Numbered from the stretch's first letter, positions 10,039-19,102 are shown. The stretch: DNA of 64,000 bases from Mycobacterium sp. JS623 (GCF_000328565.1 NC_019958.1:134590-198589), one strand, 5' to 3'. Numbers and translations: made by a program. Notes: generated from the letters alone by a model not told the origin.

Positions 10039-11307
10039 TCAGGCTGTGCCGCCAGCGGGGCGGCCGATGATGCTGAGGTGGCCGACGGCGAACGATCCGT
10101 CGACTTGCCCCGCGTCGGGGCCGCCCAGGATGCCGGGCAGCGAGCCGCCCTGGTTGGGGACCGCTGGTGGGCGCTCTGTCTTCTGGATTGTCGCGGTGAT
10201 GATCTGGGTGGCGATGTTGGGAATGGTGAGGGTGGCGCCGCCGCGGGTCGGGTTGATCTTCTGCACTATCTGCGTCCCTCCGATGCGCCACAGGATCTGG
10301 GTGACCAAGCGGTGTTCGTTCCAGTGGTCTTCGCCGTTGGGTTCGACGTAGTCGAAACCGGGCACGATGGTGATCGCCGAGACGACCACGGGTTCTTTGA
10401 ATTCGATCGTCAATACGCCGTTGTCGACGCCGTATATGCGGGTGCAGATCCAGGCCTGCGACTTGTCTGATCCGAAGATCAGTCCCGGGTTGTCGGAACT
10501 GCCGGCGGGGCAATCGGCGGTCACGTTCTGCGGCAACAGTGGGGTGTCGGCGGGGGCTGTGGTCGGCGGGGGCGGCGCTTCGGCCGTCAGCGGTGGTGCG
10601 TCGAGCGGGGCGGAGTCGTGGCCGCCGCCGATGACGAGCGCGCCGGCCAGCGCTGTCACCAGGACCGCGGCGACCGGTGCGGCGATGCGGGCCCACCCCG
10701 GCAACGAACCCCACATTGTTGCCAGTGAGCGGCCGCGCTGGCGGGCGGGTTGGACGTCCCACGGAGCGGTCGCGGGGATGGGTTCCCCCAACGGGGCGGT
10801 GGGCGTCGGCGGGGTTGGCAGTGGGTCGTTGACGGGGGCGATATCGGCGACATCGTCGGGCACGGTGAGTTCGTCGGGCTGCGGTGGGTGCCACAACGCG
10901 TACCGGTCCTCGTCGACTGTTGCGGGTACGCCGGCGCCATCGTCGTCGGGCAGCCATACCGGCGGGTCGGGGAAGGCTGGAGTGACTTTGCCGCCGCCTC
11001 CCTCGGCGCCGCCCACGGGTGTCCACGGCGCCGCGACACTGGCCTGCGGGCTCGGCTCGGTCTGGGCTGGGCGCGGATCGTCGCGTGCCCAGTCCTCCAG
11101 CTCGGGTGCAGGTCGTTCGATCGGTGGCGGCGGTGGGGGCGCCGGGGCGGGCAGAACCTCGTTGAGCAGCGAGTTCATGGCTGCGTACTCGTCCTCAGGT
11201 GACAGGGTTCGGTCGGTGAGGAACTGATCGACCTGCGAATGGATGCGCTTGGCGTGCGCGGTTGTGATGTCTGCCGGGTCAAGCGGTAGGTCCCCCTTTT
11301 GTGCCAC
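10039..11307 (-). CDS. Single-pass membrane protein with extracytoplasmic discoidin-like domain
   Basis: 422 residues: a short helical N-terminus, a Pro/Glu-rich cytosolic linker (about 50-200), one membrane segment (about 205-228), a second Pro/Ala linker and a C-terminal folded domain (about 255-422). That domain reads like a discoidin/F5-8C or sugar-binding beta-sandwich (CTRIYGVDNGVLTIEFKEP, VSAITIVPGFDYVEPNG). Similar proteins accompany mycobacterial ESX or conjugation loci, but I cannot name a family with certainty. It heads the leftward gene set that includes eccA, eccB and eccC. A wall- or receptor-contacting role is inferred from topology only. Confidence 0.75.
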   Translation of the reverse strand: MAQKGDLPLDPADITTAHAKRIHSQVDQFLTDRTLSPEDEYAAMNSLLNEVLPAPAPPPPPPIERPAPELEDWARDDPRPAQTEPSPQASVAAPWTPVGGAEGGGGKVTPAFPDPPVWLPDDDGAGVPATVDEDRYALWHPPQPDELTVPDDVADIAPVNDPLPTPPTPTAPLGEPIPATAPWDVQPARQRGRSLATMWGSLPGWARIAAPVAAVLVTALAGALVIGGGHDSAPLDAPPLTAEAPPPPTTAPADTPLLPQNVTADCPAGSSDNPGLIFGSDKSQAWICTRIYGVDNGVLTIEFKEPVVVSAITIVPGFDYVEPNGEDHWNEHRLVTQILWRIGGTQIVQKINPTRGGATLTIPNIATQIITATIQKTERPPAVPNQGGSLPGILGGPDAGQVDGSFAVGHLSIIGRPAGGTA

Positions 11308-11391
11308 GTCCGCTCGCGCCTCCGGTCCGATGTTTCAACTTGACTTTATGATAGCGGCGAGTTGCCAACCGCCTGGAAAGACACCTTCATC
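11308..11391. promoter_or_regulatory. Divergent promoter region between the ESX operon and tcpC
   Basis: The stretch separates two outward-facing genes. CAACTTGACTTTA at 11336-11348 is followed at once by TATGAT (11346-11351), a plausible -10 box for tcpC. The same 13 bases recur at 19284-19296 before another gene of the locus, which suggests a shared activator or sigma-factor site. Confidence 0.5.
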
Positions 11392-12291
11392 ATGCCGTCA
11401 CTGTCCGAAATCCAGTTCACCCCGAGCGCGACACGGCGCCTTTTTTTCGCAACCGCCGCCGCCGCGTGGACAGCTCTTCTGGTCGTGATCGCCCTGATCG
11501 TCTGGCTCATTCGCATCGAGTCCGCACAGAAGCCAGTGGACGTCATGGGTGAGATCAACGCCTACGTCGGCGCGGAGTTCTTCGCCCGAAACTTCCTGCT
11601 GGTCTGGCTGGGGGGCAGCCCCCACGAGGCGGAAAAATTGGCGACGATGACGGCAATGCCCGGCCAACCTCAGCTCAATGCCGACCCGTTCACCGTGCTC
11701 GACATCAACGCGGTGCCACCGGTGACGCGCACGGCTGCCGGCAAGGAGACCGAATGGGGTTTGACTCTCGCCGCGACCCTGATCTCACCCGGATCAGGCA
11801 CCAACGCGCGCAATTACTTTCGTGTCACCTTCGTGGAGGCCGGTGGAACGTACAAGGCGTTGATGTGGCCGCGGCCGGTCAACAACACTGCCCGGGCGGT
11901 GCAGATCAGTTCGTATTACACCAACGGCATCGCCGCCAACACTCCGTTGGGCACACAGGTTGGCGCATTCTTGACCGCGTTCTACACCGGTAACAACGCC
12001 GGTTCGCTGGGCAGCTACGTGTCCTCGGAATTCACCGACAGCGCCATCAAGGCCTCGCCGTACACGTCGGTGCAGATCACGTCGATCATGGCGGCCAAGG
12101 ACTCCCCTGACACCGCTACGGCGCAGCCGGGCACCACGGTGCACGTGTTGGCGACGGCCAAGGCGGCAGTGAGCACGACGACGTTCAACACCATCGACGC
12201 CCCGCTGCGGCTGACGCTGAGCAACAACAAGCAGTGGCTGGTCGACGGGTTCGATGAGCCGGTTCATTTCGGGGACGTCAACTACAAGTAG
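11392..12291 (+). CDS. tcpC: TcpC-like conjugal transfer protein (VirB8-type fold)
   Basis: TcpC proteins are single-pass membrane components of Gram-positive type IV conjugation machines, with tandem NTF2-like (VirB8-like) extracellular domains. The 299 residues show a short cytosolic tail, one membrane segment (about 18-41) and two similar alpha+beta domains; the second contains GTTVHVLATAKA. I chose ATG 11392; a TTG at 11362 in the same frame would add 10 residues. Related mycobacterial plasmids carry ESX and type IV-like conjugation genes side by side, which fits its position. It is alone on the plus strand and ends at a terminator. Confidence 0.75.
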   Translation: MPSLSEIQFTPSATRRLFFATAAAAWTALLVVIALIVWLIRIESAQKPVDVMGEINAYVGAEFFARNFLLVWLGGSPHEAEKLATMTAMPGQPQLNADPFTVLDINAVPPVTRTAAGKETEWGLTLAATLISPGSGTNARNYFRVTFVEAGGTYKALMWPRPVNNTARAVQISSYYTNGIAANTPLGTQVGAFLTAFYTGNNAGSLGSYVSSEFTDSAIKASPYTSVQITSIMAAKDSPDTATAQPGTTVHVLATAKAAVSTTTFNTIDAPLRLTLSNNKQWLVDGFDEPVHFGDVNYK

Positions 12292-12305
12292 CGCACCGTC
12301 GTCTG

Positions 12306-12346
12306 CCAGGCGCCGAAAGGGCCGCGGGTAGGTCGGCGGCGCCTGG
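12306..12346. terminator. Hairpin terminator between convergent genes
   Basis: CCAGGCGCC (12306-12314) pairs with GGCGCCTGG (12338-12346), starting 14 bases after the tcpC stop. It may serve tcpC and the converging gene at 12431. Confidence 0.6.
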
Positions 12347-12430
12347 GGCTGGGCACCGAGCCACTTCGAGTGGGCGGGCGCCGGCTAAGGAGCCGGAGGG
12401 CACTCCCCCAGTTGGCTTGTGTCCGACCCC

Positions 12431-13252
12431 TTACGGGGTGGGTGTCGCCGGCGACGATCCAGTGGTGGTGGGCGTGCCCGCCGGCGGCGCTGGTGGTGCC
12501 GGGGCGGTCAGGGTCCAGCCTCCGGCCGCGGTGCGTGAGAGCAGCGCGCCGGGCCCGTGGTCGGCGCCGAGTTGGGTCGCGGCCGCCAGGACGTCAGGCG
12601 GTTGTGCTGCGGTCACGTCGACGTCGACGTCGTTGACCGAGTAGTGGCTGATGTCGGAGGCGTTGGTGATGGTCGCCGAATTGGCTCCGGCGGTGTAGCG
12701 GCTGCCGTCCAGGCGCGCGGCTGGCGTCGGCGCGAGCGCAGCCGTCCACTTCGCCGGCGGGTAGAACAGCTTGCCTTGCAGCAGATCACCGATGTTGACC
12801 CATCCCGGTGGGGGCGGTGGCGTACCGGCGACACCGAGGGCCGACCAGAAGTCGGTGTCTCCGCGGAGGTAGACCGTGCCCTGGTCGAGCAGGGCGTCGC
12901 CGCGGGTGCCCCCGGCGGTCACCACACCGGATCCGGCGGTGTTGTCGTCAAGGTAGGTCAGCTGTACGCCGAAGGTGTGCCCGTTGACGACGATCGTCCC
13001 GGACGCCTTGTGCGCACCGGAGCGCTGTCGAGCCAGCAGCGTGGTGATGCCGGCGATCTCCAGCTGGCTGAGAGGGTGCTCGGTGGGCAGGGTTGGCGGC
13101 GGAGGCGGAGGCGGTGGGTCAGTGCGGGTCAGGACCCAGGTCACGCCCGCCGTGGCGGCGACGAGGGCGACGAGCAAAATGGGAATGATGACCTTGCGCC
13201 ACTGGAACGCCTTCGGGGCACGCCAGTTGGCGTTGCCTGCGGTGGTCATCAC
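12431..13252 (-). CDS. Single-pass membrane protein, extracytoplasmic domain, ESX-locus associated
   Basis: 273 residues with a short basic N-terminus, one membrane segment (about 20-41), a Pro-rich spacer and an extracytoplasmic domain (about 55-250) that ends in a Pro/Thr tail. The domain text (ASGTIVVNGHTFGVQLTYLD, GDALLDQGTVYLRGDTDFWS) recalls mycobacterial LppX/LprG-like beta-rich cups, but there is no lipobox and the match is weak. GTG 13252 or ATG 13249 both fit GAAGG just upstream. It lies between tcpC and a lysozyme-like gene, so an envelope role in transfer is likely. Confidence 0.7.
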   Translation of the reverse strand: MMTTAGNANWRAPKAFQWRKVIIPILLVALVAATAGVTWVLTRTDPPPPPPPPTLPTEHPLSQLEIAGITTLLARQRSGAHKASGTIVVNGHTFGVQLTYLDDNTAGSGVVTAGGTRGDALLDQGTVYLRGDTDFWSALGVAGTPPPPPGWVNIGDLLQGKLFYPPAKWTAALAPTPAARLDGSRYTAGANSATITNASDISHYSVNDVDVDVTAAQPPDVLAAATQLGADHGPGALLSRTAAGGWTLTAPAPPAPPAGTPTTTGSSPATPTP

Positions 13253-13362
13253 GGGGCCTTCACCGTCGTCGGGTACATAAACCGGAGTTTACGGTTCAGG
13301 TAGGGGGTGAAGCGCGGCGACACCGGCTGAGAGGCCGGAATCAGGGGCTCGAGCGTGAGCGG

Positions 13363-14370
13363 TCAGTAGCCGCTATACCCGGCGGCGACCCGGCGGGCAT
13401 GGAACTGCTGGAGGCCGGCTCCGTCGGCGCCGACCTTGTAGTGGCCCATCATGTAGGCAACGCCTGCTGACCCGCTGGCTACGGGGTCGAACATGTTCCT
13501 CGACGTGCCAGCGACGTGGTAGGCGGCGAAGGTGGACGGTTTCATCTGCGCAATTCCGCGGGTCGCCTCTGCGGGGGCGCCGTCGCTGCGGGCCGGACCG
13601 GGAATCTGGGCGTTGCTGTCGGTCCGGTTGACCGCGTCGGGGACGTAGCTGCTTTCCTTCCACCACTGGTTGAGCAGGATTTCACGCCAGCGCGCTCTCA
13701 CCTCGGGGTTGGTGCTCACGCCGTTGTTGTCCAGCGACCGCTCGATGACCTCCATGACCTGCGGTCGGGTCAGCGTCAGCCCGGTTGGGTCGGTGATGAT
13801 TTCGTTGTTGCGCAGCGGTTCCCGGCCACCTGGCGCGCGGGCAGCCGAGGTGCTACCAGAAAGCGATTCCGATCCCTCGGCGCCGGCGAGGAGCTTGGCG
13901 AGGGCAGCGGGGGCAACGTTGAACATTCCCGGTGCGGCCATGGGCATTTGGGGAGCCATGGCGGGCATCGGAGGTGGTGGTGCAGGCATCGGCGCGGGTG
14001 CGGGCATCATCGGTGTTGAGTTGGCGAACGGATTGGAGGAACCAGCGGGGCGGGACAGGGCATCCCGCAGGGCGGCCAGTCCCCCGGGTTCCGTTGCGCG
14101 GCTGGTGCGTTCGGCGCTTCCCTTATCAGTGTCATCGAGAGAGTTCGCCGCGCCCTTACCCTTGCTCAGTGACGTGTCGGCATCGTCGATGTTGCCCTTC
14201 GTCTTATCGTTGTGATCTTTCAGTGCTTGGGAGATCGCCGGATCCTCCAAGCCGTGCCCGCTAGGGTCGGGCACACCGCCGCGGTGGTCCCGTAGCGCCG
14301 CCTGCGACTGACTGTAGGTCTGCTCGGCCGTGGGTTGATCGACGGCGATCTGATTGGGTTCCGGTGCCAT
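13363..14370 (-). CDS. Lysozyme-like (SLT) peptidoglycan hydrolase with disordered N-terminus
   Basis: 335 residues. The first 180 are low complexity (Pro/Met/Ala repeats). The C-terminal 150 form a lysozyme-like transglycosylase domain with the catalytic Glu in LLNQWWKESSYVPDAVNR and the fold motif ATRGIAQMKPSTFAAYH. No signal peptide or membrane segment is visible. Secretion through the ESX machine encoded next door would explain this, but that is inference. Such enzymes usually open the cell wall locally for transfer machinery. It is followed downstream by the 12431 membrane protein. Confidence 0.75.
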   Translation of the reverse strand: MAPEPNQIAVDQPTAEQTYSQSQAALRDHRGGVPDPSGHGLEDPAISQALKDHNDKTKGNIDDADTSLSKGKGAANSLDDTDKGSAERTSRATEPGGLAALRDALSRPAGSSNPFANSTPMMPAPAPMPAPPPPMPAMAPQMPMAAPGMFNVAPAALAKLLAGAEGSESLSGSTSAARAPGGREPLRNNEIITDPTGLTLTRPQVMEVIERSLDNNGVSTNPEVRARWREILLNQWWKESSYVPDAVNRTDSNAQIPGPARSDGAPAEATRGIAQMKPSTFAAYHVAGTSRNMFDPVASGSAGVAYMMGHYKVGADGAGLQQFHARRVAAGYSGY

Positions 14371-14409
14371 GGTTGAGGATGCCTGCCAGGTCCAATATTG
14401 CTGCGCTGG

Positions 14410-16827
14410 TTAGTTATTCGGCGGGACGGTGCGCGGGTTGAGCCCTTGCACGCCCGTGCTCTGCCCTGGGATTACACCAGGATCGGTGGCCCCTGTGGTC
14501 GGCGGCAATTGCGTGGGCGGCGCCGCGGGCGGCGCGACGGGCGGTGCCGGTGGGGGTGCTGCGCCGGTGTCGGCCACGGGTTGCGCCACTGGCGTCGCCG
14601 GGGCGCCGTCGTCGGCGAGGCGGAAGAAACCCTGGTGGGGTCCGTCGAACTGCGCGATGTCCGACAGAGGAACCACCTTGCCGGCCTCGTTGATCGCCAT
14701 CGCCTGGTTGTCGACGACCCCGAGAAAAACCCCGTTGTGGTTGTTGGTTCCCATGACGACGTCACCTGGCTTGAGCTGGTTGACCGGCACGTTCTGGCCG
14801 ATGTCCTGTCCGGGGGGCGGCATCTTGAACCCAGCCTCTTCGGCGGCCTGGTAGATGCTCTTGTGCCCTGGCCCGTCGGTGCCCGTGAGCCCGTGAGCGA
14901 GGTTTGCGAGCTTGGGATTATCGAACGTCCACTTACGGCCGCCGATCTCGGTGGTATTCGACGCAGGGTTCACCGGCGGTGCGCCCTGCGGCCCGTTGTC
15001 GCCGTGCCCGGCGGGCGTCGCCTTGACCGCGGCGGGCCCGGTCACCGCGGGGGCGACCGGAGGCGTGTGATCGCCGGGACCGTTGTCTCCGGGGGCCTTC
15101 TTGGCGTCGTCGCCGTCCTTGTTCTTGAGGCGGTCGTCGAGAGCTTTCTGCAGCGACGCCTTGTCGATGGGCTTGTCGGCCAAGTCCATCGGTTTCGGTC
15201 CGCCGGCACCGAGGCCGGGGATCTGCGGCATGCCGCCCATACCCGGCACCTGTGGCATCCCACCCATGCCGGGCATGGGCATACCACCGGCAGGCATGTT
15301 GTTGCGCAGCAGCGATGCCAAGTCTTTAGCCGGGTTGTCGGCCGCCTTGGGCTCAGAGGCCGCGGGTCCACCGAAAGCGGCCGGAGGAGTCGCCGGCAGC
15401 GGCGTCACCGGCGCAGGCTCGGCCGGGGCCTCGGACTGCGGTGTGCCACCGGTGCCGCCTGACGGGTCGGCGGTCGACCGATTGGGCTTTACCGCGAAGT
15501 TGTCCGCGGCCGCGGTGAGCGACTGCGCGATGCGCTGCATGTCGTCGACGGCGGTCTTGAGTTCACCCGTCGAATCCGACATGTGGGCTTCGTTGACGTG
15601 GTTGGCCCTAAACGGGATCAACCCCGACGTCGAGTTGTTGATCTCCTGACGGTTCTTGAGGTTGACCCCGCGGAACGCCTGGTAGGCGTTGTTGGCGCTG
15701 TTGGCGCCAGCCATCAGTTGCGAGGCGATGGTCGGCAGCATCGTCGACTGGAAGTCCCCGAGCGCCTCGACGCCGGGCTTGGTGTTCGCCCAGCTCTGCA
15801 CGACGTAAGGCTCGTTAGTCTGAGACTGGTAGATCGAGGTCACCGAGTCGACGAGGTGGGTCAGTTTCGCGTTGAGCGCGTTGACCTTGTTCGCGACGTC
15901 GGCGAAGTTGCTCGTCGTCTCGATGTTGGGTGCGCTGGTGGGCCAGACGTCGTCAGGGTGGTAGCGGAAAGCCGCGTCGTTGGTGCGGCTCATCCCCTGG
16001 TCTTTGCCCTCGATGATGCCGTCGCGGTTGCCGTCGTTGGTCAAGGGTAGGAAGTGGGTGCGCGGCGGGGACGGCGGCGCGTCGATCGCCGGCGCCTCGC
16101 TGCCCCCACCGAAGACCGACGCGATGAGGTTGTTGAACGCCTTGCGCCCGTCGGTGTCGACCATCCACAGCACGACGGTGAGCGCCGTGCCGAGACCGGG
16201 CACCGATAGTGCGCCCAGCCGTAGAAGCGACATCGCGGCCAGTCTGCCGCCCAGAGCAGCTCCGCGCTGCGCCGCGAGCACGGCACCTTCTCGCGCCGCG
16301 GCGCCGGCGCCGCGCTCAGCGAAGGCCCGAGCCATCGACCGTTGTGCGGCCTTGGCCGCATCGGCCCCGGCGTCCTTGGCTGCCTGCCGGCCCGCGGTGG
16401 CGGTGGCGTCCGATGCCGCGGTGGCCACCGAACCTGCTGGCTTGGGTACCGCGGCGGGGTCGACGGTGGGCTTCGGCGCGCTTGCCGGGGTCTTGACCTC
16501 TGCGGTCTTGCCGTCCATCGGACTGGGGGCCGAGTCATTCAGTGAGGTCTGCGGAGCGTCCTGCGCCGGCGGTACAGCTACGTCAGGTGCGGCTTCCGGG
16601 GTGCGCCCGGCGAACCGGTTCAGCGTGTCGTTGACGCGGTCGTTTCCCACGACTCGGTTCAAGGCGAAGGCCGCGCCGAACGCGCCCGCGGGATCGAGGC
16701 CGGCACGAAGAACGTCACTGAGTACGTCGGACTGGCCACCGGAAACGGGTGGCAACGAGATGAGGTCGGGGGCGAGCATCGGCGATGCGCCTGACCCATT
16801 GCCGGGTGTCGGTGTCGGTGTCGTCAC
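14410..16827 (-). CDS. Large ESX-associated protein with NlpC/P60-like C-terminus
   Basis: 805 residues. The middle has an Ala-rich helical stretch with possible membrane-active character (about 190-250), a WXG-like helical segment (about 310-450) and a long Pro/Gly/Met-rich linker (about 470-630). The last 170 residues read like an NlpC/P60 or CHAP-type wall hydrolase core (VNQLKPGDVVMGTNNHNGVF). A catalytic Cys is not obvious and the usual His position reads Asn, so the domain may be inactive. The neighbouring lysozyme-like gene suggests paired wall remodelling. A secreted effector or wall-spanning structural protein is possible. Confidence 0.6.
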   Translation of the reverse strand: MTTPTPTPGNGSGASPMLAPDLISLPPVSGGQSDVLSDVLRAGLDPAGAFGAAFALNRVVGNDRVNDTLNRFAGRTPEAAPDVAVPPAQDAPQTSLNDSAPSPMDGKTAEVKTPASAPKPTVDPAAVPKPAGSVATAASDATATAGRQAAKDAGADAAKAAQRSMARAFAERGAGAAAREGAVLAAQRGAALGGRLAAMSLLRLGALSVPGLGTALTVVLWMVDTDGRKAFNNLIASVFGGGSEAPAIDAPPSPPRTHFLPLTNDGNRDGIIEGKDQGMSRTNDAAFRYHPDDVWPTSAPNIETTSNFADVANKVNALNAKLTHLVDSVTSIYQSQTNEPYVVQSWANTKPGVEALGDFQSTMLPTIASQLMAGANSANNAYQAFRGVNLKNRQEINNSTSGLIPFRANHVNEAHMSDSTGELKTAVDDMQRIAQSLTAAADNFAVKPNRSTADPSGGTGGTPQSEAPAEPAPVTPLPATPPAAFGGPAASEPKAADNPAKDLASLLRNNMPAGGMPMPGMGGMPQVPGMGGMPQIPGLGAGGPKPMDLADKPIDKASLQKALDDRLKNKDGDDAKKAPGDNGPGDHTPPVAPAVTGPAAVKATPAGHGDNGPQGAPPVNPASNTTEIGGRKWTFDNPKLANLAHGLTGTDGPGHKSIYQAAEEAGFKMPPPGQDIGQNVPVNQLKPGDVVMGTNNHNGVFLGVVDNQAMAINEAGKVVPLSDIAQFDGPHQGFFRLADDGAPATPVAQPVADTGAAPPPAPPVAPPAAPPTQLPPTTGATDPGVIPGQSTGVQGLNPRTVPPNN

Positions 16828-16848
16828 GGTTGGCTCATTTCCCCCTCG

Positions 16849-17880
16849 CTAGCGGTGTCGCTCACCGCGACCCACGATTCCGCTGGTGGCAATATCGGCG
16901 TCGATGTCGGCTCCGGTGAGATCGGGATCTCGTCTGATGATAGTTTTTTCGCCCTTTCCCTTCCCGGAGGAAACGCCAGATCCGCCCATTGGTGCCATGG
17001 GTGCCATCGGCGCCATCGGCATCCCGCCGCCGGCGCCGGGAGCGCCCGCCCCCAGCGAGGGGGATCCCGAGGCGGGGGCGACGGTGAAGGGGTTGGCGGG
17101 CCGACCTGAGACGTCGGCGGCCGTCTGAGCACCGGACAACGTCGGCATCTGCGGGGGCAGCTCGTCAGCCGAGGTGTGTGTCTGGCCGGCGCCGGGTGCG
17201 AAGTTCGGGTCCGTCAGCGCTGACGGGGCGCTGCTGTTGCCGTCCGGGCCTGGTTGCAGGGAGTCCAGCAGGGAGGCGACATCGGGGTCAACGGAGTCCT
17301 CGGGAACGCCTACCGGGGCCGTCGGGGCGTCCCCGGCGGCAAGCGACCCGGTCATCGGAGCCGTCGGTGGTCGCAGCTGGCTCAGGGTGGACAGTAGGGT
17401 CGGCAACACACTCGTCGATCCCAGGGGCGATGACGCAGGGTCGGTGGGCAAATCGGTGGTGGCAGTGTCGAGTTTCTGCGCCGAAGCGGCTTCGCCGGTG
17501 GAGAACTTCTCCTGTGCATCCTTCTTCTGGGCCAACAGGTCAGATAGGCGATCGGTGGCGGCCCGAACGTCGTCTGGACTGCCGGTGCCGTCGGCGGCGG
17601 CTGATGCGGCGAGGATGACCGCTTCCTGCGCAGCGCGGATCTCGTTGTCGGTCGGCGTTTCGGCGTCGCGGGTGGCCACGAGGTTGGCGCGATCATTGGC
17701 GGCCTGCGCGACCGCGCGGGCCGCGTCGCCGATGGCGTCGAGGTGACGTCCGTGTTGAGCCAGGGCGCGGCGCACGGCGTCTGCGGCATCGCCACTGGCG
17801 GTGTCGTCGAGGCCGATACCGGCGAGGGTCTCGCGGATCGCGGCCAGGTCGGCGGCCACGTTGTCGGGATCTGTGGGCAT
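16849..17880 (-). CDS. Ala/Pro-rich ESX-associated protein (helical N-terminus)
   Basis: 343 residues. Residues 1-150 are strongly helical and heptad-like with many Ala and Asp, as in WXG100-like or DUF4226-type ESX-associated proteins. The remainder is Pro/Ser/Met-rich and probably disordered. The start overlaps the stop of the upstream 102-residue gene (TAATG), so the two are co-translated, and 21 bases separate it from the 805-residue gene downstream. The function is unknown; an ESX substrate or substrate partner is the best guess. Confidence 0.6.
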   Translation of the reverse strand: MPTDPDNVAADLAAIRETLAGIGLDDTASGDAADAVRRALAQHGRHLDAIGDAARAVAQAANDRANLVATRDAETPTDNEIRAAQEAVILAASAAADGTGSPDDVRAATDRLSDLLAQKKDAQEKFSTGEAASAQKLDTATTDLPTDPASSPLGSTSVLPTLLSTLSQLRPPTAPMTGSLAAGDAPTAPVGVPEDSVDPDVASLLDSLQPGPDGNSSAPSALTDPNFAPGAGQTHTSADELPPQMPTLSGAQTAADVSGRPANPFTVAPASGSPSLGAGAPGAGGGMPMAPMAPMAPMGGSGVSSGKGKGEKTIIRRDPDLTGADIDADIATSGIVGRGERHR

Positions 17881-18188
17881 TAGAAGGCGGGTCCTGCGGT
17901 GACTGTCGGGGGCAGTGCCCTACGGGTGTAATCCATGTGCCAGGCGTTGAAGGCGTTGATCAGTACGGCGTTGATGAGTTGGGCGGCGGTGGGCGGCGGG
18001 AGCTGGCAGACCTCGTCGGCGATCTTGAGATCGGCGAGGCGGCCGCGCCAGACCAGGGCCATGACCGACGGCGATACGGGGTCGTCGGAGTAGATGCCGA
18101 CGGCTTCGGAGAATGCTGAGTCCTGTTGGGCGTCGACGGCCTCGAGAGCGGCGATACTTGCTCGGATGTCTTCGAGTTCCGGGTACAT
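17880..18188 (-). CDS. Small ESX-associated protein, possible substrate partner
   Basis: 102 residues with alternating charged and hydrophobic helices (LEDIRASIAALEAVDAQQDS). It resembles the short helical proteins beside Esp/Esx genes. The stop overlaps the start of the next gene, which suggests that the two products work together. It is first of the leftward gene set 18188 to 12431. I cannot assign it to a named family. Confidence 0.6.
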   Translation of the reverse strand: MYPELEDIRASIAALEAVDAQQDSAFSEAVGIYSDDPVSPSVMALVWRGRLADLKIADEVCQLPPPTAAQLINAVLINAFNAWHMDYTRRALPPTVTAGPAF

Positions 18189-18449
18189 ATGTCGGGCCCC
18201 CGCCTGTGGTCTGCGCTTGCTCGGATAGTCGTTCCCAGGGTAGGCCGGAGGTAGTGCCGGTGCCGACGTACCGCGCCGCGTGTGGGCGTCTCGTTTGCCA
18301 GCGGTATGTTTCAGTCTCGAATTGGTGGGAAACGACGCGCAGATAGCCTTTGCGGGTCCGCCAATCCACGTTTAAACTTGCGGGCACAAGGGGGTGTCCG
18401 GGTACTCGAACCCCTCCCACCACATAACGAGGAAAAGGGGTTCACACTC
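18189..18449. promoter_or_regulatory. Divergent intergenic region upstream of the Esx pair
   Basis: This 261-bp stretch separates the leftward ESX-associated genes from the rightward Esx pair and must hold promoters for both. A clear -10 or -35 box is not obvious. GAGGAAAAGGGG lies just upstream of ATG 18450 and serves as ribosome-binding site for the first Esx gene. Confidence 0.4.
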
Positions 18450-18761
18450 ATGCCTGCAGGTGTCATCAAGCTCACGAACGAGGAAATGCTGAACATCGCC
18501 CAGCAGGGGCAGTCGCACTGCGACAGCTACTCCGCCCAGACCCGGGCGCTGGTGAACGTGGCCAACGAGTTCGCCACCATGCACATGCGCGGCGCCGCCG
18601 GCGTGGCCGTGCTGAACAAGACCACGGAGCTGCAGCAGACCGTGGACCGCATGACGCAGACGTCCAGCGAGAAGTACCAGGGCGTCGGACAGTTCGCGCA
18701 GGCCGGGCTGAACTCCACTCAGGAAGCTCAGTCGCGCATCATGGCGATCGCCTCGGCCTGA
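18450..18761 (+). CDS. esxB: EsxB-like WXG100-family secreted protein
   Basis: 103 residues, all helical, of WXG100/CFP-10 size and position. ATG 18450 follows a strong ribosome-binding site (GGAAAAGGGG). Helix 1 spans about 8-45, the turn is MHMRGAAG where WxG is expected, and helix 2 runs to the C-terminus. The tryptophan is replaced by Met/Arg and no C-terminal YxxxD/E export signal is visible. It forms an operon with the next Esx gene 47 bases downstream, and the pair should make the classical four-helix heterodimer. The assignment rests on size, helical pattern and context. Confidence 0.75.
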   Translation: MPAGVIKLTNEEMLNIAQQGQSHCDSYSAQTRALVNVANEFATMHMRGAAGVAVLNKTTELQQTVDRMTQTSSEKYQGVGQFAQAGLNSTQEAQSRIMAIASA

Positions 18762-18808
18762 CCACCAGCACACGACCTCACTTCTACGAATTCAAGGGAG
18801 CACACACG

Positions 18809-19102
18809 ATGAGCGGCGAAATCAATTACGACCTGGTCGGCATCCAGGGTGGCCTGGCGGCCGTCATGGGCATCCACTCACAGAAGCAGGACATCGGCAA
18901 TCAGATGGTCCAGCAGTACACCCATCTCGATTCGATCGCATCGGGCCGGGCCACCGACGCCGGCATGGAGTTCTCCAACATGGCGAGCCACGCCCGCACC
19001 CAGGAGGCCGAGGTCATCCAGGCGCTGCACCAGGGCGCCTCGCAGGCCTCCGACGACCTGCAGCACGTCGACAGCACCTTCATGGGGATGATGGGCACCT
19101 AA
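18809..19102 (+). CDS. esxA: EsxA-like WXG100-family secreted protein
   Basis: 97 residues, helical hairpin, second gene of the Esx operon, with ribosome-binding site AAGGGAG. The turn region reads SIASGRATDAG, so the canonical W is absent here too. A YxxxD string (YTHLD) occurs inside helix 1 rather than at the C-terminus, where the export signal normally lies. The expected partner is the preceding gene product. A strong terminator ends the operon 35 bases downstream. Confidence 0.75.
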   Translation: MSGEINYDLVGIQGGLAAVMGIHSQKQDIGNQMVQQYTHLDSIASGRATDAGMEFSNMASHARTQEAEVIQALHQGASQASDDLQHVDSTFMGMMGT

